The notes below the pieces were generated by a model. It made no database searches and was not told where the DNA came from. It saw only the letters and a list, made by a program, of their open reading frames with translations. From Eunapius fragilis (lineage: Eukaryota > Porifera > Demospongiae > Spongillida > Spongillidae), in contig OY811988.1 of assembly GCA_963681505.1 (NCBI GenBank), positions 4,644,607 through 4,708,606 of the forward strand: a stretch of 64,000 nucleotides of DNA, read 5' to 3'. Within the stretch, counting starts at the first letter, position 1. The number at the start of each line of letters is the position of its first letter. This document shows positions 34,201 through 43,110 of this stretch, piece after piece. Position numbers and translations under genes: made by a program.

Positions 34201-36889
34201 TGTGCACAGCCTGGTTGATGCATTCTAGCCTGATTGCCTCTTGTACCGCTTCATCAAGTGTTTTAGGCCCACTCCTACGAACTCCTATTGCGAGATCACT
34301 GTCCTCTTCAAGTAGCACGAGAAATCGGGACATGGCAAACCCACTGGCCAGATCCTCTGATTCTGGGTTTGCTCGTGTAGCGAGCTCCTTCAAGTTCTCT
34401 GCCACGGAGGCCCAGTCCTCTCCTTTTTTCCTTTGGTAGGCCCACAGCTTCTCCTGGTATACTAGCCTCTTCGCCTCTGGTTCAAACCTACGAGTTAGGG
34501 CTTCGACAGTTGTCTCGAAGTTTTTTCGAGTGTCTGGATCCAGCGTTTCTAGCGTCAGAGCTGCTTGTCCCGTCAGTTTACAGTCCAGCCAAATTTGTTG
34601 TTCCGCTTCGTCCCAATCATACATCGCCGCGAGCCCTTTAAACTTTCGGAACCATGTGTGCCAGTCCCCAGCACCGGAGTACTCGGACGGCTGCGCGACC
34701 GGACCACGCTTCTTTACGTTCCCGGTATTCGGAGTGTCTTGCGATGCCATATCCTGCCGACTACGCCAATGTAAACCCCCGAACTACAACCGTTGACGAC
34801 ACACGAGTCTCCAAAATATTTCACAGACGAAAAGGGACACACACCCAACACGCATGCGCAATACATTACATCATTATTTGCCCAGCCTATTACACTATCC
34901 CGAAGGAAGAAAAAAGACGACGGAGGAGAAATTTTAGGTGGGACTGGGTACGGACGATGGGGACGAGTATTTTTGTTCTCTAAAAGTACACCGTCTTATG
35001 ACACAAATACAGCGCGGAACTGTTCTCCTTTTTGATATCGCTCGATTGCCACTAAGAGCGAAGTGACCCGATTCTTAAATGTCCCGCTAGACGTGAGTGA
35101 CGTTTTTATAATGACATTCATGATACTGCAGGATTCCTATATGGGACCTACTCGCGATACAAACAGAAAATTAAATTAAATTAATAAAGACGAGGCCAAA
35201 TGAAAAATGTTCAGTGGACCTTTGCCTCTGCAAAGGCCAAAGCTATAGAATGGTGTTGTGAGTAGGAATGAAATGACCTGGTTCCTCGAAGGCACATGAT
35301 AGCTGAGCGGATTAATGAAAAACTTAGTTTGCATAGCAACCAAGAAAGAGTGGTAGACCTCTTGCCTTTAATGAATGATGCTATACTCTTGTACACTGCC
35401 AATTGTATTATACATTCCCCAATGTATCTTTAACATTAACATCTCTACCTGTTTCTTGTTACAACCATTTTATTTCTACCATGGATACTGCTATGACAAT
35501 ACAGACGGTAAGTGCCAATTGTATTACATTCCCCAGTGTATCTTTAACATGTCTACCTGCTTTTTGTTACGATGGACATAATTGTTAAATATTCCAGCCT
35601 GTAAGTACAATTGATATTACACTCCATAATGCATCTTTAATATGCATATGCTCTTTGTTACCATGGATATAATAAAGCCTGTAAGTACAAATGATATTAC
35701 GTGTGGCATTACATATGTATATATTCCTGTTCTTTGTTACCATGGATACTCATACGAATAATACAGCAGGTATGCACCAATGATAATACATTCCCAATGT
35801 ATCGTAACATTGCCACCTTTTGTTGCTACCATTGTCGACAAATTCAGGATGTAAGTATCGATGATGTACAACATCCAGTGTATATTACTATGGCTGCATG
35901 TTCATTGTTACCATGGATATAATACAGGCCGTAAGTACGAATATTCCCAATGTATCATAACACATTGCCCTTTGTATGGTATAACGCAGGAGGTAAGTAT
36001 CAATGATGTACTATCTCCAATACATGTCTATCTGTTCTTTGCTACCATGGATACTGTTATTAATAATCAGACGGTATGTACCAAATATTAATATTTCATC
36101 CCAATGCCTCCTTTCCTTTCTAACATGGACATTACCATTGACTAACACAGAATGTAAGTATAAATGATGTACAATCTTCAATGTATCTTGACATGGCCAC
36201 CTGTTACCATGGATACTGTGATGAATAATCCAGCCTGTAAGTACCAGTGATGTTACATATAATATTACATAATACATCATAACATTGCCATCCTTTGTTG
36301 CTACCATTGATGAATATCTCAGAGTGTAAGTCTAAATCATACTAATCAATCAATGATATTTCATCCCCAATGCATCATAACGTTGCCACCTTTCCTTGCT
36401 ACCATTGCAGGATGTAAGTATCAATAATATACCAACTTCAATGTAGTATAATATGGCTATTTATTCTTTTTTACCATGGTTACTGTGATGCATTCTCCAA
36501 CGTATCTAACATGGCTACCTGTTCTTTGTTACCATGGACATCAATGATAAATAATCCAGCCTGTAAGTACCAATGATATTACATTCTCCAATGTATCTTT
36601 ACATTTCCACCTTTCCTTCCTACCTTGGACATCTTGTTGAACATTGTTCAATATCTCACATGCCCCGATGCCCTTTTTATTCGGCCAACTATTTTGAACA
36701 ATGCAGTATAACTTGGTAAACTATAAAGATCCATTGTGTTACATTAATAATATCATTTTTGCATGTTCTAATAATGCTATTTAGAATCTCATGACTTCAA
36801 AAGTGACTGTAAGTTAATGTGACATGTACATGTATAATACTGCGGTTCTAAACCATTTTTATGGACTACATTTCTAACAGGAAAACTAA
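22170..36889 (+). CDS. Microexon gene copy B, interrupted by large insertions
   Basis: Complete in exon order but enlarged by insertions: a Helitron-like element in intron 3 (22776-23449) and a 6.9-kb composite insertion in a late microexon intron (28465-35396). About 71 candidate exons: signal peptide, exons 2-4, the 24-nt exon, a long Lys-rich block dominated by AKKL and AKKV exons, and an acidic block in two parts around the insertion. The donor after the GAT exon at 28334 is mutated (ATAAGT), and the TCT and GAT exons that follow it in A and C are deleted. Both insertions lie in introns, so a transcript could still be made. Whether B is active or decaying cannot be told. Confidence 0.6.
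22300..22493 (+). CDS. Copy B exons 2 (22300-22378) and 3 (22450-22493)
   Basis: Exon 2 (79 nt) follows aataaCAG and ends in phase 1 before GTAAGA; exon 3 (44 nt) follows attcttAG and restores phase 0. Residues begin KRTMSDEVEMRGQDTA and end AKNAGRLESK. Lengths and phases equal those of copy C. The donor of exon 3 lies in a perfect palindrome, GTTAGAATTCTAAC. Confidence 0.7.
22776..23449 (+). mobile_element. Helitron-like hairpin element, copy 3, inside intron 3 of gene B
   Basis: The element starts TCAGGAACTG after an A (22775) and ends CTTG before a T (23450). Copies A (around 20) and C (around 48835) are uninterrupted at this point (tccaattaatctt), so the insertion lies exactly between A and T with no target duplication. 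The 3' half is the foldback hairpin. The 5' part is a shortened version of the copy 1 body with the gcgac/gtcgc motifs. Confidence 0.65.
23604..23913 (+). CDS. Copy B exon 4 (23604-23690), GGT (23833) and 24-nt exon (23890-23913)
   Basis: Exon 4 has 29 codons starting GVSTNDVNAHLF and ending VNKEQ, before GTGAGT. A GGT exon (23833-23835) and a 24-nt exon TKALVNVQ (before GTGCGT) follow as in copies A and C. Lengths and phases are unchanged despite substitutions. Confidence 0.7.
24023..27587 (+). CDS. Copy B cationic microexon block
   Basis: Candidate exons by first base: APFL 24023; weak single codons 24128, 24224, 24325; P 24407; LKL 24475-24483; V 24564; LKKL 24657; V 24742; LKKL 24836; VKTL 24920; IKKG 25023; VKTL 25107; IKKG 25210; AKKL 25295; AKKV 25398; AKKL 25483; AKKV 25586; AKKL 25669; AKKV 25768; AKKL 25853; GKKV 25941; weak L 26034; K 26125; R 26219; IRNP 26300; TKKL 26394; K 26519; R 26606; IRNP 26687; IKKL 26764; K 26890; K 26979; P 27072; IKNL 27141; weak Q 27234; K 27309; K 27401; C 27495; IRKP 27576-27587. 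AKKL/AKKV pairs repeat every 184-188 bp. This block is far more Ala-rich than in A or C. Confidence 0.6.
27675..28446 (+). CDS. Copy B acidic microexon block, first part
   Basis: Exons: R 27675, P 27746, T 27838, D 27918, P 27999, P 28077, ED 28157-28162, T 28251, D 28334 (donor mutated to ATAAGT), T 28444. The order equals copy C from 50765 to 51669, except that the S and D exons are deleted near 28385. The array is then cut by the insertion at 28465. Confidence 0.6.
28622..28900. repeat. Foldback hairpin related to the Helitron-like family
   Basis: Perfect terminal inverted bases acaagtaataaaaacattct and nearly perfect arms of about 130 bp, including aataggtctatttcatt, separated by a loop of about 20 nt. 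A half copy is at 37545-37625. Confidence 0.85.
29694..29818 (-). repeat. 3' LTR of the Ty3/gypsy element
   Basis: 125 bp, TGTAATAGGC at its 5' end and GGGTTTACA at its 3' end on the minus strand; same sequence as 34770-34894. Confidence 0.95.
29856..32807 (-). CDS. pol: Ty3/gypsy pol: reverse transcriptase, RNase H, integrase
   Basis: 983 codons counted from the first Met; pol-like residues continue upstream in this frame to about 32872, so that Met is not the true beginning. Reverse transcriptase: first catalytic Asp at 72 (LDLASGYWQ), YLDD at 134-137. RNase H: D283, E324, D349 and NADAMSR near 391. Integrase: zinc finger H517, H524, C554, C557, then catalytic D586, D646 and E682 (D,D35E). 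A GPF motif at 825-827 marks a GPY/F domain. The C-terminal tail is acidic and lacks a chromodomain. The frame is open throughout with all catalytic residues present, but it is offset from gag-protease. Confidence 0.95.
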   Translation of the reverse strand: MLQDMLDKNIIQPSSSPWASPVVLVKKKDGSLRFCVDFRKLNSLTRKDAYALPRIDDTLNSLAGSKWFTTLDLASGYWQVEICPEDKEKTAFCTQDGHFEFNVMPFGLCNAPATFQRLMDVVLAGVQWSSCLVYLDDIIIMGRSFDEHLDNLSMVLSRLQAAGLTLNPDKCRFFQKKVLYLGHIVSEQGVTSDPEKSKVVTEWPTPTCLVELQGFLGLANYYRHFIHGYAEVAKPLHELSRKGSDFKWTSDCMSAFSALKTKLTSSPILAYPDSSKPFILDTDASNHSLGAVLSQIQDGKERVVCFDSRLLSKEERNYCVTRRELLAVVVFTNKFRHYLLGRPFRLRTDHGSLLWLHNFKEPEGQLARWIEKLQEFTYEIVHREGRSHNNADAMSRISCNNRKCPVHDGTAHTSGESAVVPIILPEAVSDMDVSSLQLQDKDIGPVLKRHKEGAKQPEVGQTKGFSSATRALFQQWMQLRLEEGVLYRQFENQDGTSNRLQLIVPKSLREEVLRQLHEGPCGGHFGEDKTLHRLRERFYWPGHQKDVINWCRTCRDCAARKGPAPKRRAPLTSIKVGSPLQIVAMDFLGPLVESEDGNRYILVVGDHFTKYMSAYAVPNQEAKTVARILVEEYICQNGFPEQLHSDQGPQFESDVIAELCKTMSIQKTRTTPYHTSCNGEIERFNKTLCDILATALEGCHFTWDRHVKMACFAYNTSVHASTGYTPFYLMHGYEARLPVDLLCGTPQQENVSHSEYVAKVQKRMGQTFDKVREKTGQSQLRQKAFYDRRIHGERFNTGDLVWLWNPAVPRKKGFNCKKLHRSWQGPFEVIKQLSDVTYRIQHTAKRRQRQVVHFDRLKPCNPDVRLHKVSQPATTPQELRVSVQIPNTYPANPDAEEDTDDEMPLPHVREIEEKSEGGDVEMENAGQLPGQVEETDNIQEVLENEGSPAPDDLEEDAASPLEQRRYPVRERKEPDWFGNFVTH
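32789..34750 (-). CDS. gag: Ty3/gypsy gag and aspartic protease
   Basis: 653 codons from ATG at 34750. Residues about 20-190 form a retrotransposon Gag region, followed by a zinc knuckle (C259, C262, H267, C272; CX2CX4HX4C) and an aspartic protease with DTGA at 338-341 and LLGMDF near 408-413. The frame passes into non-pol residues for its last 25 or so codons and stops inside the start of pol. The break lies at a dinucleotide run (32871-32880, CACAGAGAG on the minus strand). It could be a slippage mutation or a site of programmed frameshifting. Confidence 0.9.
   Translation of the reverse strand: MASQDTPNTGNVKKRGPVAQPSEYSGAGDWHTWFRKFKGLAAMYDWDEAEQQIWLDCKLTGQAALTLETLDPDTRKNFETTVEALTRRFEPEAKRLVYQEKLWAYQRKKGEDWASVAENLKELATRANPESEDLASGFAMSRFLVLLEEDSDLAIGVRRSGPKTLDEAVQEAIRLECINQAVHRRTVHVSAPVNVERGLPSQGTDLAKSIQTLAEGIAGLKASQELSFASMKSSLSEHENRLRQLESARSGRATKREGCFKCGRHGHIARNCRTNIFNEVMSKDERSDYPYRVIGGARQVCEVPGNGRSRVLTIPSKGPGNCFIQGYLANVPVSFLVDTGADVSVVRRDVWEESEGGELDAWGGTEKLIDASGHPMRVVGMKVASIRLGNGEFTHPVIVVEGLPMEALLGMDFIVLNGCVLDPAEGKIVVRSKPGMTLPLEGKAPKRDQVKKYTTACITLRNTIKIPPLHEVDVCGLVGRDLEQGPWLIDSTSMSKKAAIQVANALVIPKNGTVPVRLMNSSCEAITVYCGDSLARMELLKSSEGVTVGSLTMEECGEPFCTKPTKSRITPEKEEKLWEIAQRIAAEFSPEERKRVFDVLVKYEAVFPQKKEIGKTKVLQHHIHTERHNQFDRDLEEHHSISERRAGKCYRIC
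34751..34768 (-). promoter_or_regulatory. Primer-binding site of the Ty3/gypsy element
   Basis: Directly after the 5' LTR (one intervening T), the minus strand reads TGGCGTAGTCGGCAGGAT. TGG is complementary to a tRNA CCA end. The gag ATG follows without any gap. The tRNA could not be identified from memory. Confidence 0.65.
34770..34894 (-). repeat. 5' LTR of the Ty3/gypsy element
   Basis: 125 bp, same sequence as 29694-29818; contains the promoter for the minus-strand transcript by family analogy. Confidence 0.95.
35505..36715 (+). CDS. Copy B acidic microexon block, second part
   Basis: After the insertion the array resumes: T 35505, P 35598, P 35678, Q 35767 (donor GTATGC), D 35848, A 35928, E 35990, T 36071, N 36151, P 36234, S 36323, D 36411, P 36560, then the 9-nt exon YNL 36707-36715. 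Relative to C, several exons near the insertion (P, T, ED, D) are missing. E for D at 35990, N for D at 36151 and S for N at 36323 are single-codon substitutions. Confidence 0.6.
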
Positions 36890-37060
36890 GGAGAGCACAA
36901 ATGATGCATCAATAGAGCCGCTGCTGTGCTTGAGTAGTGACTATATAGTTTTGTTGCACTTTGAATAGGTCTTACATATGAGTATACATTTTTTTCTGCT
37001 TTTATTGTGCTAGAGAATACATGAATGCATCAATAAATGAACGTGTACCTTATTCTTCTG
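36881..37060 (+). CDS. Copy B terminal exon and 3' UTR
   Basis: GAA AAC TAA follows tttctaACAG; the stop ends at 36889. The conserved 3' UTR follows and holds a perfect AATAAA at about 37032, a likely poly-A signal. Homology with A and C ends near 37075. Confidence 0.65.
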
Positions 37061-37395
37061 CTACTATAATTTCCAACGCCGCAAGGCAGCTAACAGACGG
37101 ACTTGTAGAGCACATCTACGTAGGTTGTAACTGGTTTTGGGTCGAAACTTTCACTCACAGAATATGCACGTAACTAAAGAGGATAGCATAGACCAAGATC
37201 TGATCACGCGCGGAAGGTACTGCCACGGCTGATGCATGGGGGAAACGATCCTATAGCTATAAGACCATTTCAGGCTGCATACCCTGCTCATTTTGGTCCC
37301 ATACCGCCGAACAGTCAGAAACAGTTCCAGAACCAAAACAGGGAGCCTACACCAGCACGTTGGTTCTACGTGGCTTATGTTAATTGGTTTCATTA

Positions 37396-37480
37396 GCTAG
37401 TAGGCTTACGTTGGTCCATTGGGCTCAACAGCTAGTAGGCTTATGTTGGTCCATTGGGTTCAACAGCTAGTAGGCTTTGC
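37396..37480. repeat. 35-bp tandem repeat, about 2.4 copies
   Basis: agctagtaggctta starts at 37396, 37431 and 37466. The rest of 37075-37545 shows no gene. Confidence 0.85.
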
Positions 37481-37545
37481 TTTATATGCCGTGAATGAGT
37501 ATGCCAGGTTTAAACTGGAAGTTATTTACTACTTCATTCATTATA

Positions 37546-38619
37546 CAAGTAATAAAAACATTCTCTATGCAAAAGTTGGTGGAATAAAGGATTGGAAAAC
37601 AAAAGTGGTGTAAAAGGAAGGAAACAAGGGTCTAGTAAATTAAATAAGGAACCTACGCTACGCGAGTAAGTTCCATATAGGAAGGCTGCAGTATCATGAA
37701 TGTCATTAAAAACCGCCACTCGCGTCTAGCGGGACAGCTAAGAGTTGAGTCACTTTGCTCTTAGTGGCAATCGAGCGATATCAAAAAGGAGAACAGTTCT
37801 GCGTTGTTTTAATTTCATGTCATCAGACTGTATTTTTTAGAGAACAAAAACACTCGTCCCCATCGTCCGTACCCAGTCCCACCAAAAAATTCTCTCCTCC
37901 GTCGTCGTCGTCGTCGTCTTCTTCCTTTGGGATAGTATAACTCACGACAGGAACGTAAAGAACGCCAAGAGTACCAATCGCTTCAAGATGTGTCCGCAGG
38001 TAGACGCCTAACCGATCGGGCGAAGCGATTAGTACCTTATTTGGTGTTGATCTACAAATAGCACATTACATCAGCTATCACAATGTTCATGACGCACCGG
38101 TATAAAAAAACCAGCATTATCAAATTCGATGGTTTTGCCATACAATCTCAAGGACAATTCTGATTCCATTCGAGCATATAAGAGTGGAAAGATCCAGATC
38201 TGCCAAACGAGTGCATGTCAAGCGCGAAAGAACCAACAAAACGAAGGTACGTTACAATGTGGATATTGGATCCATAAATTATGAGCATTCATGCATGGTA
38301 TATATCGCTAAAATGGAAGGAATAGTTTCTGTAATAGTTACAGCGGTAGATATTGCTCCTTTATAGTAAAATGCGCCAAAGTTGCTTACGTCAATTTGGT
38401 CATAATGTATTGCGGTGCATGGTTTATCTGATAATAGCGTGAGATCAATTTAGGTAGGGTACATTTATCCTATGTATTATATGGCTTCGCTTTTGCCAAT
38501 GCTTTGGCAAAAGCGAAGCCATCCCAAGTTATGCAGGAGTTTCGTTATAAAAGGGTCGCGTGTTTTTATTTCATAGTCGGGGTCAAATCCTATATGGAAG
38601 TTTCTAGCGAAACTTCCGA
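37546..38619 (-). mobile_element. Composite: Helitron-like ends with inverted body shared with 28.9-35.2 kb
   Basis: The outer ends (CTTG-T at 37546 and A-TC at 38619, minus strand) match the Helitron-like family, but only half of the hairpin remains. The inside (about 37670-38500) is an inverted copy of the sequence around the gypsy insertion (28930-29693 and 34899-35160) and keeps the gypsy empty site. A (GTC)n run lies near 37903-37918. Confidence 0.5.
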
Positions 38620-38862
38620 TAAGAAAGGTGTTGACATATAGGATTGGAAGGCAACAGTGGTTTTCAATGGATGGTATAGCGTGTGAGGAGGGGGTAAAAG
38701 ACACAGCACTTACGTAGAACTGCATGTGATGTGGCAATAGGTGCTGGAAATATGAAGGATGGAGCATTAAACATACCACTGAAGGAAATGGCATTATATT
38801 AGATATATAATCAAGTTTTTTTTTTAACTTTAAATACATATTACACTTCAAGATATTATCAG

Positions 38863-39080
38863 CACTGGAATGCCGAACTATCGACCGTGGCTTCAAAATC
38901 TGGAGAAGTATCTTCGTGCAACTTTGCCAAGTGATTGCATAAACATGAGTGTCACCAGATTGGCAGTGATATTTCAGTACAAAGGTATCATTGAAGTCGA
39001 TCTGCTAATTAGTCCACAGATAAAGGATCTTATGGAGTTATACCAGTTCCTATCCCGTATACCTGAGGAACATCTTCCAG
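38863..39080 (+). CDS. Putative exon, possibly OAS-like nucleotidyltransferase
   Basis: Between attatcAG and GTGTGG lies an open stretch of about 218 nt including MPNYRPWLQNLEKYLRATLP, FQYKGIIEVDLLISPQ and DLMELYQFLSRIPEE. The partner on the minus strand (63643-63861) keeps nearly all residues but has GTG for the internal ATG, so the Met is not a start. The VDLL(I/V)SP segment followed by a helix with LYxFL..IP recalls the nucleotidyltransferase core of invertebrate 2'-5'-oligoadenylate synthetases. That assignment is from memory of the family and is tentative. The rest of the gene was not assembled. Confidence 0.4.
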
Positions 39081-39920
39081 GTGTGGTAACCTTAGAACTT
39101 CGCTCTTTATAAATGCATCCTAATAATATCATAGCTGATTAAACCTGTTAAATTAAATATGCTGATGTATAAGTAACTCCTCATTGGAAATTTATAGATG
39201 ACATCATTTGCTCTATTCACCATGGTATATTGCATGAGTATTTAATTAATCATTGCGTGGATCACACTTATAAAAATATGTTATACTAAATCCAAGAATT
39301 ACAAGATCTGTTCTGATTTAGCAAAGTTACAATCTTGCAAAGATACATAATATTCGATGCTTGCTGATGCCTTTGGTGTTTATCTTTTACTATTTTTTTC
39401 TACACAATACTAGTTTTAAACTCATAATTTGCTATATGTTTATTTTTCCCTACATGTCCTGCCCCTCCTCCATCTCAATATTCCTGGTGCAGAAGGCTAG
39501 TTGAGCTTCATCTTAAGCAACATCAGATTGGCCTTTGAGAATCAGCACGTCACACATATTTCATCCAGTTCCTATTGACAGAGTTGCATACATCACTGCT
39601 CATTTCTGACTACCAATGAGCAGGAGCAGCCTTCCCATAGAGTGCTGTTCTTTCAATACCTTTAATCCTAACATGACAATTAAAGTTAGTGACAATACTT
39701 AGTTTGGTCAGCTTTATATTGCAAAGATATTATTGGTGGGGAATACATACTGGTATTGATTTCAATATGATTGGATAGATTAACATGCAGGATGCTTTCC
39801 ATACCTTTATGCAGTTCTAAAGTTTGCACCAACAAATGACATGTAGCCTTCATTTCAGAACAGCCAAATCAAGTAAGTGCCCATCAGCCATTACACCTCC
39901 TTATTTATGGGGTCTTTCAG

Positions 39921-40307
39921 TTGCATATTCAATTTTGGGACTGTGTGCGGAATGTATTTTTAAAAAGGCATAGTGCATCAAAACAAGTGAGAAGGACTCG
40001 GGACGTGGCTAAATCTGGGATAGTTTGGGTCCTAAGTGTTAATGGGATATCAATTGAGTACTCTGGGATAGAGTCATCTTATTTTGTAACGGACCCTTGC
40101 ACTACTAATGTGATGTATTTTATAGGTGTGTATCCATGTACAGGTAAGCTGTTTGAATATAAGACTTTGGTTAACTCAGTGCGCAAACCTAGCCTTAGAG
40201 GACATAGGACCATGACTATAAAGTTTGCTCCTGCACTAACTCTGACAACTAATTTAAATGGATTCCCTGTGGGTAAAAAGTATGAATGTACTAGGCACAA
40301 CTACTAA
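39921..40307 (+). CDS. Conserved open frame of unknown function (128 codons)
   Basis: The frame reads QFWDCVRNVFLKRHSASKQV, then GVYPCTGKLFEYKTL, then FPVGKKYECTRHNY. The minus-strand partner near 62024-62602 keeps both halves with mostly conservative changes but in two frames. No family is recognised. It may be one exon of the gene in the long inverted repeat or an unrelated remnant. Confidence 0.35.
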   Translation: MHIQFWDCVRNVFLKRHSASKQVRRTRDVAKSGIVWVLSVNGISIEYSGIESSYFVTDPCTTNVMYFIGVYPCTGKLFEYKTLVNSVRKPSLRGHRTMTIKFAPALTLTTNLNGFPVGKKYECTRHNY

Positions 40308-42539
40308 GCAACTACTATGCAGATCCCCAGACAACTTATATCCCTGTATGTGCATCTCTAAATGCTTACGTGAAAGACTTAATCAGAAAAGCAAAAGTGT
40401 GAGAAACAATATCAGGAATGATTAGCTTGAAATACCCTAATCCTTCCTGATATCACTGCTAGTAGTTGCAGCATATGACAGAGCTAATGAGTGTGGTTCA
40501 ACACATGTTTCTTTGTAAGACTGAATTTGTTACCTTTTTATGTAATAAATCACTTTTGCACATACGTTTCAATATTGAGTGACTAGGAAACTAAAAGAGC
40601 TTTTTGGAGGTCATGAATCATTGGAGTAAGTCTCCTGGAGGAATGAACACGGTTATTAATCAAAATGTGCAAAATGCAATTTCATTTTCAGTGTATATTG
40701 GAATTAATACTACACATTTGGAGAGCCAGGAATTACCCTTCCTCCTCGCTGCGCAGCAACCTCTCGCATCCTGGATCTCGCTGACCAGTTTTACAATGTC
40801 TACATGGCTGGAATCTCTTACTCCGATAATCCGCACAGTGAATTGAACAAAATTGCTATGAATATCAGCACCATAGACCAATGGAAACACAAATAGGGCC
40901 GAAATATAATATATAAAGAGATACTTGTGTACCATTGCGCAGGGAATTTAGGCACTCGTATTCATTAGTTTCAATAACAAGTATAATTATTTCAGAAATG
41001 TGTACATGTATGGAACTATAGTACCATACTAAGGTTATAAAATACTTGAAAGAAAATGCGAGCGTATTTTCATGTGTAGTACATTTCAATTTTCTGCATA
41101 AATGGGACAGTTACCTTATAATGCTGTTTAAGTAGTTATCGTGGCTAACTTTAATAAATATTCATGAAGCTGGATTTAGAATATACTAATTAACTGTCCT
41201 GGTATATAATGGCAATTTTCTATCACCTCCCATGCAATTTTAATAATGCGCAGTTTCAATTTATATGTTATATTAACAGATAACAAGTGTTCCCAGTTTA
41301 CATTTTAAAAAGGTCTGAATGGAATTTTAAATCAGGTGAACATGATCTAAAATAGTGAATCACAATGTGAATAGTGGACATCAAGGCTTCAACGTTACTA
41401 TTTATTCCCACAATTCTAGATATTCGTATACCAAATCACCTATTCGGCTGTTTCTTCAAACGTTCTATAAATAAAAGCGTAACTAGCCAAACGGCTGAGA
41501 TGGGCCACAATTTAATGGAATACCCCCAAAGTTCACCATTATATATTGTCTGCGATTTTTGGGAACATCGATTCTTGATTTGATAGATGATACTGTGAGT
41601 GTAAGTTGCGCTAATCCAACGAACGTTTCATAATGATCGTCTAAAAATAATTCTCACATTATGACGCGATCAAAATACGATCTCAAATCGATTAGCTACG
41701 TTGTCTTCTAACTCATCAGTAATTACATGTGATAGGAATAGCTAGGAAGGCAACAATCTCTGGTTAAGTATTATATCTGCTCGATGTAGCCATCTTCTGC
41801 TGATAACAAAGAGCGCTTTAGGGTTCATAATATTCAGAAAAGATGCTGCCAACGACCTTTTCGTCCCAGATGTACATCGAACGCAATCTGCGAATGGAAT
41901 TGTTTTGAACGCACGCGACATAGTATTGTCTGAGCACAGCTAGAGCTAGGCTCAAAGGAGGCTTTGTTTATCTGCATGCTGAAGTGAGACTAGTAGTCTG
42001 AATGCGCGTAGTTAAAATGCATGAGATTATGAATTACTTACCGGCCATAAACGTTTTTAAACGTTTTCAGGAGTGTAATGATGAGTAATAAGCATACACA
42101 GAGATCAAAACCATAATGTATATTTTGAATGCGTTCCTCATTATAAAATATGAACATGTTTCCCTTTTATGAAAACCACTTTTAACAACGTGCAGGTAAG
42201 GCTTATACGCTGCATTCAGATATTTGCCGGCGCAGGAGCTTACGTAATAATTTAATTGCAGTCGTTCGAATTGGTTATGCGTGAGGTGATGCAGGTGAGC
42301 GCGAGAAGAAGAAATACGTTAGTCTCATACACGCCTGATGTGCGAGACACTTGATGGCGAATTTGGCATTGTTCTCGTGAAAACTAAACTTTATTTTGTG
42401 ACCTCTGATGCTTTAAAAAAATAATAATAACAATGACGTTGTTTCACGGTAAAGCAAAAACAGAGTACAAAAGAAAAGTGCGTACCGAAAGCATCTGCAC
42501 TTGTTGTAAAACTGAGTTCACAGACAAGTAAAGGGACCT

Positions 42540-43020
42540 TCGAACTACATGCTGCCATGTAGTTCGCATCCTGAGTTCTCACACTAGTATCTTAATCCAT
42601 CTATACATGCATGCTTGCACTTAACAACTGCATGTAGGCTACGCCTCCTTACTTAGATGGGAGCATATTTTCTGTGTAATTCGTCCCCAAACGAAAGAAA
42701 ATTGTAAGTGTCCAAACACGGGCAATTATAAAATAATAACTATTTTACCCAATGCAAGCTGCATATGTAATCTACCACCTGTAGCTCTATAACATGCCCT
42801 CGCAATACAAATACTTCATGTTCTCGGCCTGTAAGATGAGACTTGAAAGTGAACACAAATGCTTTCATTGTTACTGCATGTGATGACATTATTACCACCT
42901 GTAGGTTTTGTGGCAAGCATAGTCGCTAAGTACGCGTTGCTATGTACTTTTGTGTGGGAGGTGGTCGTTCCTATTGGTTGCTAGGTACGCGTACCTAGCA
43001 ACCAATATAGGAATTGACTC
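42540..43020 (+). repeat. Spacer repeat T, forward copy
   Basis: Begins at the end of the long inverted repeat and includes ctgccatgtagttcgcatcc and ctaggtacgcgtacc. Same family as 11585-12120. Confidence 0.75.
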
Positions 43021-43035
43021 TCATGGCAAAAGTGG

Positions 43036-43110
43036 TCTAACCTAAAAGTGGTCCGGCGGACCACTTTTGGTCGCCAAAATTGGTCCGGCCGGACCACCTT
43101 TGGACGCCAA
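43036..43110. repeat. GGTCCGGCCGGACC-type palindrome cluster
   Basis: gtggtccggcggaccac and ggtccggccggacc alternate with ttggtcgccaaaa. Related clusters occur at 12160-12210, 19783-19835 and 44700-44755, on both sides of integrase remnants. They resemble subterminal repeats. Confidence 0.7.

Larger units (their letters stand above)
29694..34894 (-). mobile_element. Full-length Ty3/gypsy LTR retrotransposon
   Basis: Two 125-bp LTRs, identical as far as read, lie at 29694-29818 (3') and 34770-34894 (5'), bounded by TG...CA and flanked by the target duplication ctat (29690-29693 and 34895-34898). The inverted sister copy of the host repeat at about 37928-37936 keeps the empty site (atagtata read on the other strand). 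Order on the minus strand: LTR, primer site, gag-protease frame, pol frame, LTR. The identical LTRs indicate a recent insertion. No chromodomain or envelope gene is visible. The LTRs are short, as in Mag-like elements, but clade assignment needs a phylogeny. Confidence 0.95.
28465..35396. mobile_element. 6.9-kb composite insertion with 13-bp target duplication
   Basis: The 13-bp sequence tgccaattgtatt occurs at 28452-28464 and again at 35397-35409, and gene C (51675-51690) is continuous there with a near-identical single copy. The insert holds a foldback hairpin (28622-28900), a body shared in inverted orientation with 37670-38500, and a complete Ty3/gypsy element nested inside that body. No gene for the outer element was recognised and no poly-A end is visible. 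The 13-bp duplication would suit a retroposon, but the type is open. Confidence 0.7.
38755..42535. repeat. Long inverted repeat, left arm (partner 59715-63965)
   Basis: About 3.8 kb is repeated in opposite orientation at 59715-63965 with many substitutions and indels. Matching landmarks include the exon at 38863-39080, the frame at 39921-40307, the region near 40660-40935 and the border agacaagtaaaggg at 42526-42540. It probably represents a duplicated gene region. Confidence 0.85.

Noticed and set aside
28452..35409. Treating the 6.9-kb insert as a single LTR element
   Set aside because: The 13-bp duplication and the gypsy 4-bp duplication are distinct, and the hairpin and shared body outside the LTRs show at least two nested events.
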